Below are positions 31,059 through 39,958 of a stretch of DNA of 64,000 bases, in pieces; the first letter of the stretch is position 1, and each line of letters opens with the position of its first letter. The position numbers and the translations under genes are program-made. The DNA is taken from the NCBI RefSeq assembly GCF_900143095.1, contig NZ_FRDA01000001.1:505357-569356 (forward strand), in the 5' to 3' direction. The notes under the pieces are model-generated. The model was not told where the DNA came from. It was given only the letters and a program-made list of their open reading frames with translations, and ran no database searches. The DNA is from Pseudomonas asturiensis. Lineage in GTDB: Bacteria > Pseudomonadota > Gammaproteobacteria > Pseudomonadales > Pseudomonadaceae.

Positions 31059-32210
31059 ATGAACAAGTCGAAATTACGCAAGACGGGATTGATCACCGCG
31101 TTGGTGCTGGTGGCAGGTGCCGTGCTGTATGCCGTCGAGGCTCCGGCCAAACCGCCCGCGTACATCACCGCCAGGGCTGAACGTAATGACATCGAAAATG
31201 CTGTACTCGCCACGGGTGTGCTGGAAGGCATCAAGCAGGTGGATGTCGGTGCTCAGGTGTCGGGGCAGCTGAAATCGCTCAAGGTCAAACTGGGTGACAA
31301 GGTCAAAAAGGGGCAATGGCTGGCTGAAATCGACCCGCTGGTGCTGCGCAATACGTTGCGCCAGGCGCAAGTGGACGAAGAGAAACTCAAGGCCCAGCGG
31401 GCGTCTGCGCAGGCGAAGATGAAACAGGCCAAGCGTCTGTATGACCGCTACAAGGAATTACAGACCGATCAGTCGGTATCTCGTCAGGACTTTGAAAGTG
31501 CCGAGTCCGATTACGACATGCAACAGGCCAATGTGCGCGCACTGGACGCCGAGATCAAAAGCGCTCAGGTGCAGATCGATACCGCCAAGGTCAATCTGGG
31601 CTATACGCGGATCATCGCGCCCATCGACGGCGACGTGGTCGGTGTCGTGACGCAGGAAGGCCAGACCGTCATCGCCCAGCAACTGGCACCGGTGCTGTTG
31701 AAGCTGGCCGATCTGGACACCATGACCATCAAGGCTCAGATATCGGAAGCGGACGTCATCCATATCACGCCGGGGCAGGAGGTCTATTTTACGATCCTGG
31801 GTGAGGACAAGCGCTACTACGCCAAGCTGCGCGGCACCGAGCCCGCGCCGCAGGATTATCTGGAAACCGAAAGCGGCAGTTCAGCGTCCCGGCAGAACTC
31901 AGCGGTGTTCTACAACGCCCTGTTCGAGGTGCCCAATGAGGATCACCGCCTGCGTATTGCCATGACCGCCCAGGTGCGCATTGTCCTGGGCACGGCCCGA
32001 AACGCGCTTACGGTGCCCGTGGCCGCGCTGGGTTCACGCACCCGCGAAGGTTCATCGTTCGTGCGCGTGCTGGACGCCAAGGGCTTTGCCCAGGAGCGTA
32101 AGGTCGAGGTTGGCATCAACAACAACGTGCAGGTAGAAATCAAGGACGGCCTGATCGAAGGGGATCAGGTGGTCATCGGCGATCCCGCGTCGGTCGTGGC
32201 AGGGGCCTGA
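31059..32210 (+). CDS. MacA-like periplasmic adaptor of the lipopeptide exporter
   Basis: This 383-residue membrane fusion protein resembles MacA and the adaptor downstream of Pseudomonas lipopeptide synthetases (SyfC in P. syringae). One N-terminal membrane segment (about residues 9-27) anchors it in the inner membrane. A lipoyl-like half (about 60-80), a helical hairpin rich in Lys, Ala and Gln (about 100-175), the second lipoyl half and a beta-barrel domain follow. It would link the MacB-type ATPase to an outer-membrane channel for export of the lipopeptide; no channel gene lies in the window. It starts 119 bases after cifB, and its stop is one base from the ATG of the next gene, so the two are cotranscribed. 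The stem-loop between cifB and this gene lacks a T-run in the sense direction, so read-through from the synthetase operon is possible. Confidence 0.9.
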   Translation: MNKSKLRKTGLITALVLVAGAVLYAVEAPAKPPAYITARAERNDIENAVLATGVLEGIKQVDVGAQVSGQLKSLKVKLGDKVKKGQWLAEIDPLVLRNTLRQAQVDEEKLKAQRASAQAKMKQAKRLYDRYKELQTDQSVSRQDFESAESDYDMQQANVRALDAEIKSAQVQIDTAKVNLGYTRIIAPIDGDVVGVVTQEGQTVIAQQLAPVLLKLADLDTMTIKAQISEADVIHITPGQEVYFTILGEDKRYYAKLRGTEPAPQDYLETESGSSASRQNSAVFYNALFEVPNEDHRLRIAMTAQVRIVLGTARNALTVPVAALGSRTREGSSFVRVLDAKGFAQERKVEVGINNNVQVEIKDGLIEGDQVVIGDPASVVAGA

Positions 32211-32211
32211 C

Positions 32212-34221
32212 ATGAACCAGAAAGTAGACGTCGCCGACCTGCACGAAACCTCGATTTCAACAGTCGCTCCGTTGCTGCAACTGGAAAACGTGAGCCGCAG
32301 CTTCATGGCGGGAGACCGTGAAGTCATGGTCCTCAAGCAGATCAATCTGGCGATCCACGCCGGTGAACTGGTAGCGATCATTGGCGCGTCGGGCTCGGGC
32401 AAGTCCACGCTGATGAACATACTCGGCTGCCTGGATAACGCCAGCAGCGGCATCTACCGGGTTGCGGGTCAGCCAACCCGCGACCTGGATGACGACGCGC
32501 TGGCCGCTTTGCGACGCGACCACTTCGGCTTTATTTTCCAGCGTTACCACTTGCTGCCGCATCTGGATGCCGTGCGCAATACCGAGATTCCCGCAGTGTA
32601 CGCAGGCACCTCGCAGGCCAGCCGCCATCAGCGCGCCCGGGAACTGCTCACGCGCCTGGGGCTGGGCGGGCACCTGGAGCACCGCCCCAGTCAGATGTCG
32701 GGCGGACAGCAGCAGCGCGTCAGCATCGCCAGGGCATTGATGAATGGTGGGGAGGTGATCCTTGCCGACGAGCCGACCGGTGCACTGGACACCACCAGTG
32801 GCAAGGAAGTCATGCGCACGCTGCTGGAACTGCATGCGATGGGGCATACCGTCATTCTGGTGACCCATGACCCCAAGGTCGCGGCCAATGCCGAGCGGGT
32901 CATCGAAGTCAGTGACGGCGAGATCATCAGCGACCAGCGCACCGCGCCTCGCGTGCAGCCAGCGACCGAAACTGCACCCGCCGCGCAGCCAGCGGCGACT
33001 GCCCGGAGACGGCTGGTCGCCAGCTTCGGCCTGTTCCGCGAAGCCTTCAACATGGCCTGGATCGCGCTGATTTCACATCGCATGCGAACCTTGCTGACCA
33101 TGCTCGGCATCATTATCGGCATTACCTCGGTGGTGTCGATCTCTGCCATCGGCGAGGGCGCCAAGCGTTACGTGCTCAAGGATATTCAATCGATCGGCAG
33201 CAACACCATCGACATCTATGCCGGCAGCAACTTCGGCGACAGCCGGGCCAAATCCATCGAAACCCTGTTGCCCTCCGACGTTACAGCGCTCAACCGGCTG
33301 TATTACATCGACAGCGCCACCCCCGTGGTCGGACGCAGCATGCTGATTCGTTACCGAAACATTGACGTCGATGCGCAGCTAAACGGGGTCAGCAGCCTTT
33401 ATTTCAAGGTGCGCAATATTCAGCTGGCGGCCGGTATCACCTTCAACGATCAGGACGCCCGACGTCAGGCGCAGGTCGTGGTGCTGGATCACAATACCGC
33501 CCAGCGCCTGTTCGGTCCGGGCGTCGATCCACTCGGAAAAGTGATCCTGATCGGCAAGCTGCCGTGCACCGTGATCGGCGTTACCAGCGATCACAAGAAC
33601 CTGTTCATCGCCGGCAACACGCTCAATATCTGGATGCCATATGAAACGGCTGCCGGCCGTGTGCTCGGCCAGCGCCACCTGGACAGCATCAGCGTGCGGG
33701 TCAAGGACGGCATGCCCAGCAAGGCGGTGGAAGAGGAAATCAAGCGCTTGATGTTGCAGCGTCACGGCACCAAGGACTTTTTCACCAACAATCTGGACAG
33801 TGTCATGCAGACGGTGCAGAAAACCAGCCGTTCGCTGACCCTGCTGTTGTCGTTGATCGCGGTAATTTCCCTGGTGGTCGGCGGCATCGGCGTGATGAAT
33901 ATCATGTTGGTGTCCGTCACCGAGCGAACACGGGAAATCGGTATTCGCATGGCGGTGGGCGCGCGCCAATCGGATATCCGCCAGCAATTTCTGGTGGAAG
34001 CCGTCATGGTCTGCCTGATCGGCGGTGTGATCGGCATCGGCCTGTCCTACGGCATCGGCTATCTGTTCACGCTGTTCGTCAAACAGTGGGAAATGGTCTT
34101 TTCGATGGCGTCGGTGATCACCGCGTTTGCCTGTTCCACGCTGATCGGCGTTCTGTTTGGGTTTGTGCCCGCACGCAACGCGGCAAGGCTCGACCCTATC
34201 GAAGCGCTTGCGCGGGATTGA
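32212..34221 (+). CDS. MacB-like ABC transporter (ATPase-permease) of the lipopeptide exporter
   Basis: This 669-residue MacB-family protein sits in the inner membrane. The N-terminal ATPase has Walker A GASGSGKST (near 64), signature MSGGQQQR (near 162) and Walker B VILADEPTGALD (near 182). A linker rich in Ala, Pro and Thr (about 245-265) leads to the first membrane helix (MRTLLTMLGIIIGI, near 300), a large periplasmic domain (about 315-540) and three C-terminal helices with the conserved FtsX-type segment NIMLVSVTERTREIGIRMAVGA. It pairs with the MacA-like adaptor one base upstream, matching SyfD in the syringafactin locus. The likely cargo is the lipopeptide. Its last 26 bases overlap the end of a convergent LuxR-type gene. 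Confidence 0.92.
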   Translation: MNQKVDVADLHETSISTVAPLLQLENVSRSFMAGDREVMVLKQINLAIHAGELVAIIGASGSGKSTLMNILGCLDNASSGIYRVAGQPTRDLDDDALAALRRDHFGFIFQRYHLLPHLDAVRNTEIPAVYAGTSQASRHQRARELLTRLGLGGHLEHRPSQMSGGQQQRVSIARALMNGGEVILADEPTGALDTTSGKEVMRTLLELHAMGHTVILVTHDPKVAANAERVIEVSDGEIISDQRTAPRVQPATETAPAAQPAATARRRLVASFGLFREAFNMAWIALISHRMRTLLTMLGIIIGITSVVSISAIGEGAKRYVLKDIQSIGSNTIDIYAGSNFGDSRAKSIETLLPSDVTALNRLYYIDSATPVVGRSMLIRYRNIDVDAQLNGVSSLYFKVRNIQLAAGITFNDQDARRQAQVVVLDHNTAQRLFGPGVDPLGKVILIGKLPCTVIGVTSDHKNLFIAGNTLNIWMPYETAAGRVLGQRHLDSISVRVKDGMPSKAVEEEIKRLMLQRHGTKDFFTNNLDSVMQTVQKTSRSLTLLLSLIAVISLVVGGIGVMNIMLVSVTERTREIGIRMAVGARQSDIRQQFLVEAVMVCLIGGVIGIGLSYGIGYLFTLFVKQWEMVFSMASVITAFACSTLIGVLFGFVPARNAARLDPIEALARD

Positions 34222-34894
34222 GGCGCGGTGTGGTGGCGTCGGACGAGGCGTATATCCAGCGCATCAGTGCGTTGCGTCCGCTGATCCCCAGCTTGACGGC
34301 GGCGCGGCGCTGATAACTGCTGATCGTACTGACCTTGAGCGCCAGACGCTTTGCCTGTGCCACAGCCGTCTGGCCAGTCAGCAGTCCCACGCAGACCTGC
34401 ACTTCGCGTTCGGAAAGCACCAGTCCGGTTTCACGCAGCCGCTCGTGGAAACGATCTTCGACGCCTTCGGGCCTCTTCGATTCAGCTTCCAGCGTGGCCA
34501 GTTGCAAGGCATCGACGTGTTTTTCGAGAATCGAAAAAAGCAGCGGCGAAATGTCTTCAAGACGGCGCCGTTCGGCCATGGAGAAATCACTGGAGGGACG
34601 CCCCCGGAAGGCGGTGATCTTGCAGCAGTAACTGGGTGACTCCTGCGCCGGGTTCAGCTGGATGGAGTCGGTAAAGCGCGAGGCGGCCCTGGGGGACGTG
34701 ACGGTTTCATTGAACACCGTCGAGACCGGCGCTTTCGGTGATTGCCAGGGTCGGGGCAGCAAGTAGAGGTGTGTGGCATCCACGGTGAGCTGAGAATTGA
34801 TCAGCGCGTGAAACATGCTTGAAAAATGGCCGCTGCCAATGCTGGCGATGGCTTTTCCGATCTGTGGAAGTAAGGTTGGGGTCATCTTTCTCAT
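34196..34894 (-). CDS. Second LuxR-type regulator flanking the lipopeptide locus
   Basis: This 232-residue protein has a C-terminal LuxR/FixJ helix-turn-helix (about residues 160-215: LSEREVQVCVGLLTG, then a recognition helix around LKVSTISSYQRRA). Its overall plan resembles the LuxR-type protein at 2586-3353; both share the LSxREQEV/EREVQV opening and the SGRxxL(A/M) ending. The N-terminal region has no recognised sensor domain. LuxR genes on both sides of a lipopeptide locus are common in Pseudomonas, and the downstream one often co-regulates synthesis. Its 3' end overlaps macB tail-to-tail by 26 bases. The first ATG (34892-34894) has no good ribosome site. An ATG three codons in is preceded by GAGAAAG and may be the true start. 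Confidence 0.82.
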   Translation of the reverse strand: MRKMTPTLLPQIGKAIASIGSGHFSSMFHALINSQLTVDATHLYLLPRPWQSPKAPVSTVFNETVTSPRAASRFTDSIQLNPAQESPSYCCKITAFRGRPSSDFSMAERRRLEDISPLLFSILEKHVDALQLATLEAESKRPEGVEDRFHERLRETGLVLSEREVQVCVGLLTGQTAVAQAKRLALKVSTISSYQRRAAVKLGISGRNALMRWIYASSDATTPRLNPAQALR

Positions 34895-35135
34895 CCATGA
34901 TTTAGAACTACTGACATCACTAAGACGCTAGTACCGATTTCCAGTCACATAAACTAATTTTTTTGACTAGTTGAACTAAGCTGCCTGCGAAAGATGACGT
35001 TTTAGAGCGGCAAAAAATTATTGACGCAAAAAGAGAAGGGGATTTACCGCCGTTATTGAGGCGGTCAGGCCGGTTGAGCCCGCCGCTACAGCGGCGCGCC
35101 TCTGGAAAAAGGCCATGGACTCGGGATGTCGCACT

Positions 35136-35157
35136 AATTAGAATGAGTCTCATTTGA
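35136..35157 (+). promoter_or_regulatory. Fur-box-like palindrome upstream of the ECF sigma gene
   Basis: AATGAGTCTCATT (35142-35154) is a perfect palindrome inside a longer stretch that resembles the Fur consensus. It lies 30 bases before the sigma factor start. Iron-repressed control is the normal arrangement for FecI-FecR-receptor systems. The rest of the 34895-35184 gap is AT-rich and shows no gene. Confidence 0.65.
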
Positions 35158-35184
35158 CGCATTCATAGCGCAAGGCCTCGATAC

Positions 35185-35694
35185 ATGACCGACGCAGCGA
35201 CGTCAGCGCAGCTCACTCTGCATGCCCTGTACCGCGACCACCATGGCTGGCTCGAAACCTGGTTACGGCGACGCATGGGCAATGCCTGGGATGCCGCGGA
35301 CCTGAGCCAGGATACGTTTGTACGCGTGCTGTCCAGTTCGCAGCAAGTCGCTGACCTGCACGAACCTCGCGCGTACCTGCTGACGGTGGGCAAACGCCTG
35401 TTGAGCAACTTCTACACGCGTCGCAGTCTGGAGCAGGCCTACCTTGATGCGTTGGCGCAGTTGCCTGAAGAAAGCGTCCCATCTCCCGAACACCGCTGGC
35501 TGCTGTTGGAAACCCTGCAGGCACTGGATGAGCTGCTCGACGGTCTGAGTGCCGCTGTGCGTCGCGCGTTTCTCCTGAGTCAGCTGGAAGGGCTGGGGTA
35601 TCGGGAAATCGCCGAGCGTTTGCATGTCTCTGAGCGCACGATCAAACGCTACATGGCTCAGGCCTACGAACATTGCCTGCTGGTGGACTGGTGA
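35185..35694 (+). CDS. FecI-family ECF sigma factor
   Basis: This 169-residue extracytoplasmic-function sigma factor has region 2 (about residues 10-75, with AADLSQDTFVRVL) and region 4 (about 115-165, with GLGYREIAERLHVSERTIKRYMAQA). In iron-starvation sigma systems, a receptor senses its ferric siderophore and signals through a FecR-type protein. That frees the sigma factor to transcribe the receptor gene. The gene order here (sigma, FecR, TonB receptor) is exactly that of such systems, and a Fur-box-like palindrome lies just upstream. The ATG at 35185 has AAGG about 9 bases upstream. The stop overlaps the GTG start of the next gene by 4 bases. Confidence 0.92.
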   Translation: MTDAATSAQLTLHALYRDHHGWLETWLRRRMGNAWDAADLSQDTFVRVLSSSQQVADLHEPRAYLLTVGKRLLSNFYTRRSLEQAYLDALAQLPEESVPSPEHRWLLLETLQALDELLDGLSAAVRRAFLLSQLEGLGYREIAERLHVSERTIKRYMAQAYEHCLLVDW

Positions 35695-36656
35695 CTCGTC
35701 AGGCACCCTCCAGCGAGGCGCGTGAAGTCGCTCGCAGTGCCGCCAAATGGCTTGCCCTGCTGGAGTCCGGCGGGGCCAACGACGAAGATCATGTCAGGCT
35801 TCAGCACTGGCGCGACAGTTGCTCAAGCCATGAGCGTGCCTGGCAGAAGGCGCAACAACTGCGTCAGCGTTTTTCCGGCCTGCCGACCCCGCTGGCGATG
35901 GCCACGCTGGATCGCCCCGACAAGGCAAGGCGAGCCCTGCTCAAGAAAGCCCTCGGCGTCGCGACACTGGTACCTGCCGCCTGGCTGCTGGGTCGACAAT
36001 TGCCTCTGGACGTCTGGCGCGCCGATCTGCACACCGCCATCGGTGAGCACACACGTCTGTCGCTGGCCGATGGCAGTACCCTGCAACTGAACACCGACAG
36101 CGCGGTGAACGTCGACCTCGCCGCACGCCGGGTGACACTGGTGCGTGGCGAAATCGCGCTCAAGGTGCCGGGCAGCACACCACTGACTATTGAAGCGCCA
36201 TACGGACGCATCACTGTCAGCCGAGGTGAGGTCTGTGTGCGTCTCGGCGAGAACGACTGCCAGGTATCGGTCGTCAGCGGGACGGTTCAGGTGCAGCCGC
36301 TGCACGGTCTGGCGCTGGACCTGCACGCGCAACAGCAGGTCAGTCTGCAGCGCAGCGGGGCAGGGCAGATCAACGCGTTCGACGCGATGCTGCCGGGCTG
36401 GCGCGACGGTGTGCTGACCGCGCAGAACCAGCCGCTAGGGCAGTTCCTGCGTGAGCTGGGACGCTATAGGCCTGGCCTGCTGCGCTGGGAGCCGGCGCTT
36501 GAATCGTTGCGCGTTACCGGCAGCTTCCGGCTCGACAACACCGACCGGATTCTTTCGCTGCTGGCGGCCAGTCTGCCGGTGGACGTGCACATGCGCACCC
36601 GCTATTGGGTCACTCTGGTACCCCGACAAAAACGCACTGCAAAAAATACTGCGTGA
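35691..36656 (+). CDS. FecR-family transmembrane sigma regulator
   Basis: This 321-residue FecR-type regulator starts at a GTG (35691) that overlaps the sigma gene's TGA, implying coupled translation. Residues about 10-70 form the cytoplasmic sigma-binding domain (AAKWLALLESG, HERAWQKAQQL). A membrane segment follows near 80-97 (KKALGVATLVPAAWLLG). The periplasmic FecR domain (about 110-210) contains the typical LADGSTLQLNTDSAV and RRVTLVRGEI blocks, and the C-terminal part carries a secretin/STN-like end. It relays the occupied state of the TonB receptor to the sigma factor. A longer reading frame starting at 35673 exists but would lie inside the sigma gene. Confidence 0.9.
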   Translation: MTRQAPSSEAREVARSAAKWLALLESGGANDEDHVRLQHWRDSCSSHERAWQKAQQLRQRFSGLPTPLAMATLDRPDKARRALLKKALGVATLVPAAWLLGRQLPLDVWRADLHTAIGEHTRLSLADGSTLQLNTDSAVNVDLAARRVTLVRGEIALKVPGSTPLTIEAPYGRITVSRGEVCVRLGENDCQVSVVSGTVQVQPLHGLALDLHAQQQVSLQRSGAGQINAFDAMLPGWRDGVLTAQNQPLGQFLRELGRYRPGLLRWEPALESLRVTGSFRLDNTDRILSLLAASLPVDVHMRTRYWVTLVPRQKRTAKNTA

Positions 36657-36725
36657 GCGCTGTCCCTTTTTTTCGCCTCACGGGTCATTTCGGGTAAGTG
36701 AATAAAATGACGAGAGCTTTCCGAC

Positions 36726-39131
36726 ATGTCCGCAGTGCCTCCTTATCGTTTACGTCCGTTGTTGCACTTCAGTCTTTTGCTGACGCTCAGTTCCAGTCCG
36801 CTGTTCATCTCGAACAGTTGGGCCGAGACGTCGGGCCGTCGCGCCTACGAAGTACCTGCTGGCAGCCTGAGCGCCGCGCTGACCCGTTTCGCCGGGCTCG
36901 CGGGCGTCAATCTGTCGGTTGATCCCGCGCTGGTAAACGGGCGCATCAGCGCAGGTCTTTCTGGAGACTTTGCTGTTGAGGAGGGCTTTGCGCGTCTGTT
37001 GCAGGGGTCCGGTCTGCAACTGGTGCCTGTAGGGGAGCAGGCGTACACACTGATTCCAGCACCCGCCAGCGGCAGCCTCGAATTGGCCCCGACCTCGATT
37101 CTCGGTGCCAACGGGGTGTCCACGGAGGGTCAGGCCTACGCCGGAGGCCAGGTTGCGCGTCGTGGTTCACAAGGTCTGCTCGGTTCGCGGGACTTCATGG
37201 ACACGCCGTTCAGCATGACCACCTACACCCAGCAAGCCGTCAAAAATCAGCAAGCGCGCACGCTCGGCGACCTGATTGCCAGCGACCCCTCGGTACGCGC
37301 AACTAATCCGGCAGGCGGGCGCTACGAGCAGTTCACCATTCGTGGCTTGAGCCTGTTCAACAGTGATGTTTCCTACAACGGCCTGTACGGCATTTTGCCG
37401 ACCTATACCATCGACATGGAAATGGCCGAACGGGTGGACATCCTCAAAGGCCCGAGCCAGTTGGTCAACGGCATTTCACCGCGTGGCAGCGTCGGCGGCG
37501 GCATCAACGTGGTCCCCAAGCGCGCGGCTGACAAGCCGATCACGGAATTCACCGGCAGTTATGCCTCTGACAGCCAAGTCGGTGGTGCCGTGGACATCGG
37601 TCGACGGTTTGGTGAGGAGGATAAATTCGGTATTCGCTTCAATGGCGTCAAGCAGTCGGGTGACACCACGTGGGATCACCAGAGCGTTGACCGGGAAATG
37701 GCTGTGCTGGGCCTGGATTTCCGCGGCGAGCGTCTGCGCCTGTCGACTGACGTCGGTCACACCGAACGCAACACCGATGCGCCCCAGGAGCGTGTACAGA
37801 TTGGTGCCAACGCCAAGGTGCCTAACGCCAACGACGTACGAGACAACTATGCGCAGTCCTGGAGCAAGGCGCGCACCCGGGACACCTTTGGCACCGTCAA
37901 TGCCGAGTACGACGTCAACGATTCGGTGATGCTGTACGGCGCCGTGGGGGCACGCAAAAGCAACCATGATTTCCTGCGTCACGCCGTTTCAGTCACCAAT
38001 GATGCAGGCGACTTCAGCGTCCAGCCACGGGACTTCACCCGCGATGAAAACGTACGCACGGCCACGGCGGGCGTACGCAACTGGTTCCAGACCGGCCCGG
38101 TCAGCCACGAGGTGAATCTGGCGGCCAGCTATTTCTACATGGACTTCGAAAACGGCGGTGCCCGATACGCTGCGGCGCCCAGCAACCTGTTTGACCCGGT
38201 TGATACCCCGAAGCCGGGCAATCCGACCCGGCTCGATTCGAAGGTGTACACCGAAAACCGCTTCAGTGGTCTGGCGCTGTCCGACACACTGGGCTTCTTC
38301 GATGATCGTCTGTTACTCACGCTGGGTGCACGCTGGCAGCGGGTCAAGGTCGATGACTGGAGTGACAACGTCAAAGGCGACACGGCCTACGACGAGGAAA
38401 AGGTCTCGCCGTCCGGCGGCATTCTGTACAAGGTGACCGACGCGCTGTCGGTATACGCGAACTACATGGAAGGCCTGAGCCAAGGCAAGATCGCGCCTTC
38501 AACCTCGATCAACGAGGACGAGATATTTCCGCCATTCGTCAGCCGTCAGGTCGAAGTCGGTGCCAAATATGATCTGGGCTCGTTCGCTTTTACCGGCAGT
38601 GTGTTTCGCATCAAGCAACCCGCCTACGAGACCAATACCGCATCCCGCGTCTTCGGCCCCAACGGCAAACGCGAGAACACGGGTGTGGAGCTGACCCTGT
38701 TCGGCGAACCACTTAAAGGGTTCCGCGTGTTGGGCGGCGTCATGTTCATCGACAGCGAACTGACCAACACGACCAGCGGCACCTTCGATGGCAACAGTGC
38801 GCCGGCAACACCCAAATACAACGTCAATGTCGGGGCAGAGTGGGATGTGCCAACGGTTCAAGGTCTCACCCTGACCGGGCGCGGCATCTACACCAGTTCA
38901 CAGTACCTGGACCAGGCCAACAGCAAGGAAATCGATTCGTCCGAGCGTTTCGACGTGGGCGCCCGATATGCGTTCAAGGTCGATGAGAAGGTCATAACCC
39001 TGCGGGCCAACGTCGAGAACGTGCTGGACAAGCGTTACTGGAGTTCTGCTGGCGCCTCGGATGACAGTGAGCCCGGCTTGACGCTGGCCACGCCAAGGAC
39101 CTATCTGTTCTCAGCGACTATCGGCTTCTGA
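36726..39131 (+). CDS. TonB-dependent siderophore receptor with signalling (STN) domain
   Basis: This 801-residue outer-membrane receptor has a signal peptide at residues 1-34 (cleavage near NSWA-ET). A periplasmic STN signalling domain (about 40-115, starting AYEVPAGSLSAAL) is the hallmark of receptors that talk to FecR. The TonB box lies somewhere around 120-150. The plug domain (about 155-265) includes the VDILKGPSQLVNG motif. A beta barrel follows, ending with C-terminal Phe (ATIGF). It lies 69 bases after the fecR-like gene and completes the sigma-FecR-receptor trio. The ligand is a siderophore of unknown type, possibly one made by another organism, since no siderophore synthesis genes are nearby. 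A strong 13-base-pair hairpin follows it. Confidence 0.92.
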   Translation: MSAVPPYRLRPLLHFSLLLTLSSSPLFISNSWAETSGRRAYEVPAGSLSAALTRFAGLAGVNLSVDPALVNGRISAGLSGDFAVEEGFARLLQGSGLQLVPVGEQAYTLIPAPASGSLELAPTSILGANGVSTEGQAYAGGQVARRGSQGLLGSRDFMDTPFSMTTYTQQAVKNQQARTLGDLIASDPSVRATNPAGGRYEQFTIRGLSLFNSDVSYNGLYGILPTYTIDMEMAERVDILKGPSQLVNGISPRGSVGGGINVVPKRAADKPITEFTGSYASDSQVGGAVDIGRRFGEEDKFGIRFNGVKQSGDTTWDHQSVDREMAVLGLDFRGERLRLSTDVGHTERNTDAPQERVQIGANAKVPNANDVRDNYAQSWSKARTRDTFGTVNAEYDVNDSVMLYGAVGARKSNHDFLRHAVSVTNDAGDFSVQPRDFTRDENVRTATAGVRNWFQTGPVSHEVNLAASYFYMDFENGGARYAAAPSNLFDPVDTPKPGNPTRLDSKVYTENRFSGLALSDTLGFFDDRLLLTLGARWQRVKVDDWSDNVKGDTAYDEEKVSPSGGILYKVTDALSVYANYMEGLSQGKIAPSTSINEDEIFPPFVSRQVEVGAKYDLGSFAFTGSVFRIKQPAYETNTASRVFGPNGKRENTGVELTLFGEPLKGFRVLGGVMFIDSELTNTTSGTFDGNSAPATPKYNVNVGAEWDVPTVQGLTLTGRGIYTSSQYLDQANSKEIDSSERFDVGARYAFKVDEKVITLRANVENVLDKRYWSSAGASDDSEPGLTLATPRTYLFSATIGF

Positions 39132-39193
39132 TCGCAGGCGCTGACGCCAGCTTGCCGAGTTGACGGGAAAACCGTCGAATGGATCGATTTGCC

Positions 39194-39231
39194 AACGTGC
39201 GATGCACCCCGTCCGGACTGCATCGCACGTT
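39194..39231. terminator. Hairpin between convergent receptor and receiver genes
   Basis: AACGTGCGATGCA (39194-39206) pairs perfectly with TGCATCGCACGTT (39219-39231) around a 12-base loop. It sits between two genes that end toward each other, so it probably serves both directions. No long T-run follows on either strand. Confidence 0.55.
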
Positions 39232-39263
39232 GTTCACGCAAAGCGTTTCAGGTGCAAGGACGT

Positions 39264-39701
39264 TCAGCTCGGGTCATCCATTGAAACCTGTGCGATACCT
39301 TCTGCACCCAGACTGTCCATGATGCCGTTGACCAGTTGGGTGATCGTCCAGGGCTTGGCGATGAACAATACGTCGTCCTTTAACTGGTCACTGCCCGGCG
39401 TACCGTGGCCAGACATCACCACGACCGGGATATGCGACCACTGGGCGCCCACGACATTGGCCAGTGCGATGCCATCCATGCTGCCCGGCATGCGCACGTC
39501 GGTCAGCAGCAGCGCAACCTTGTCGGTGTGTTGCTGGAGGTATTTCATCGCCTCGTCAGCGTTTTCCACAGCCTTGGTGCGCAGCCCGACATCGGTTTCA
39601 AGGATTTCGCAGACGAAGTCGCGGATTGTCTGTTCGTCTTCAACGACCAGCACCAGGCCTTCACCTTGCGCAGATTTCCCATACTGCTCTGATTGAGCCA
39701 T
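39264..39701 (-). CDS. Stand-alone response-regulator receiver protein
   Basis: This 145-residue protein consists of one CheY-like receiver domain with no output domain. Phosphorylation-site features are present: an acidic pair in VVEDEQ near residue 22, the phospho-acceptor Asp in LLLTDVRMPG near 67, and the conserved Lys in FIAKPWT near 115. The ATG at 39699-39701 has GAGGGA 8 bases upstream. A longer frame from 39770 has a poor start. Such proteins act in phosphorelays or bind targets directly; hybrid-kinase partners are often encoded elsewhere, and none is visible here. The gene is separated from the receptor by a hairpin and is probably monocistronic. Confidence 0.88.
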   Translation of the reverse strand: MAQSEQYGKSAQGEGLVLVVEDEQTIRDFVCEILETDVGLRTKAVENADEAMKYLQQHTDKVALLLTDVRMPGSMDGIALANVVGAQWSHIPVVVMSGHGTPGSDQLKDDVLFIAKPWTITQLVNGIMDSLGAEGIAQVSMDDPS

Positions 39702-39923
39702 TTCTCGTTCCCTCAGCCTTGCCGTTTCGCATTCAAAAACACTGCAACGTTGGATTGAATCGTTGCTCATGCTGATATGAGCAAAACGGGGGGCGAAAAA
39801 TTCATATTTTTCTGAAAATCGGACCGTTAACGCCCGACAGACGCTTTAAGTAGTCCGCCCAGACCTACCGGAGGCGGTGACGATCCTGAGGGACAATCGG
39901 TGCAATGTGTTCTGGCGTCCTGC

Positions 39924-39947
39924 GGGACGGGAAGATCCTCCCGCCCC
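39924..39947. terminator. Weak hairpin downstream of the MFS gene
   Basis: An imperfect stem, GGGaCGGGA (39924-39932) with TCCCGcCCC (39939-39947), has a 6-base loop. It lies just past the end of the minus-strand transporter gene. No T-run follows, so it may only slow or protect the transcript. The rest of 39702-39958 shows no gene. Confidence 0.35.
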
Positions 39948-39958
39948 ACATCGGGTTT

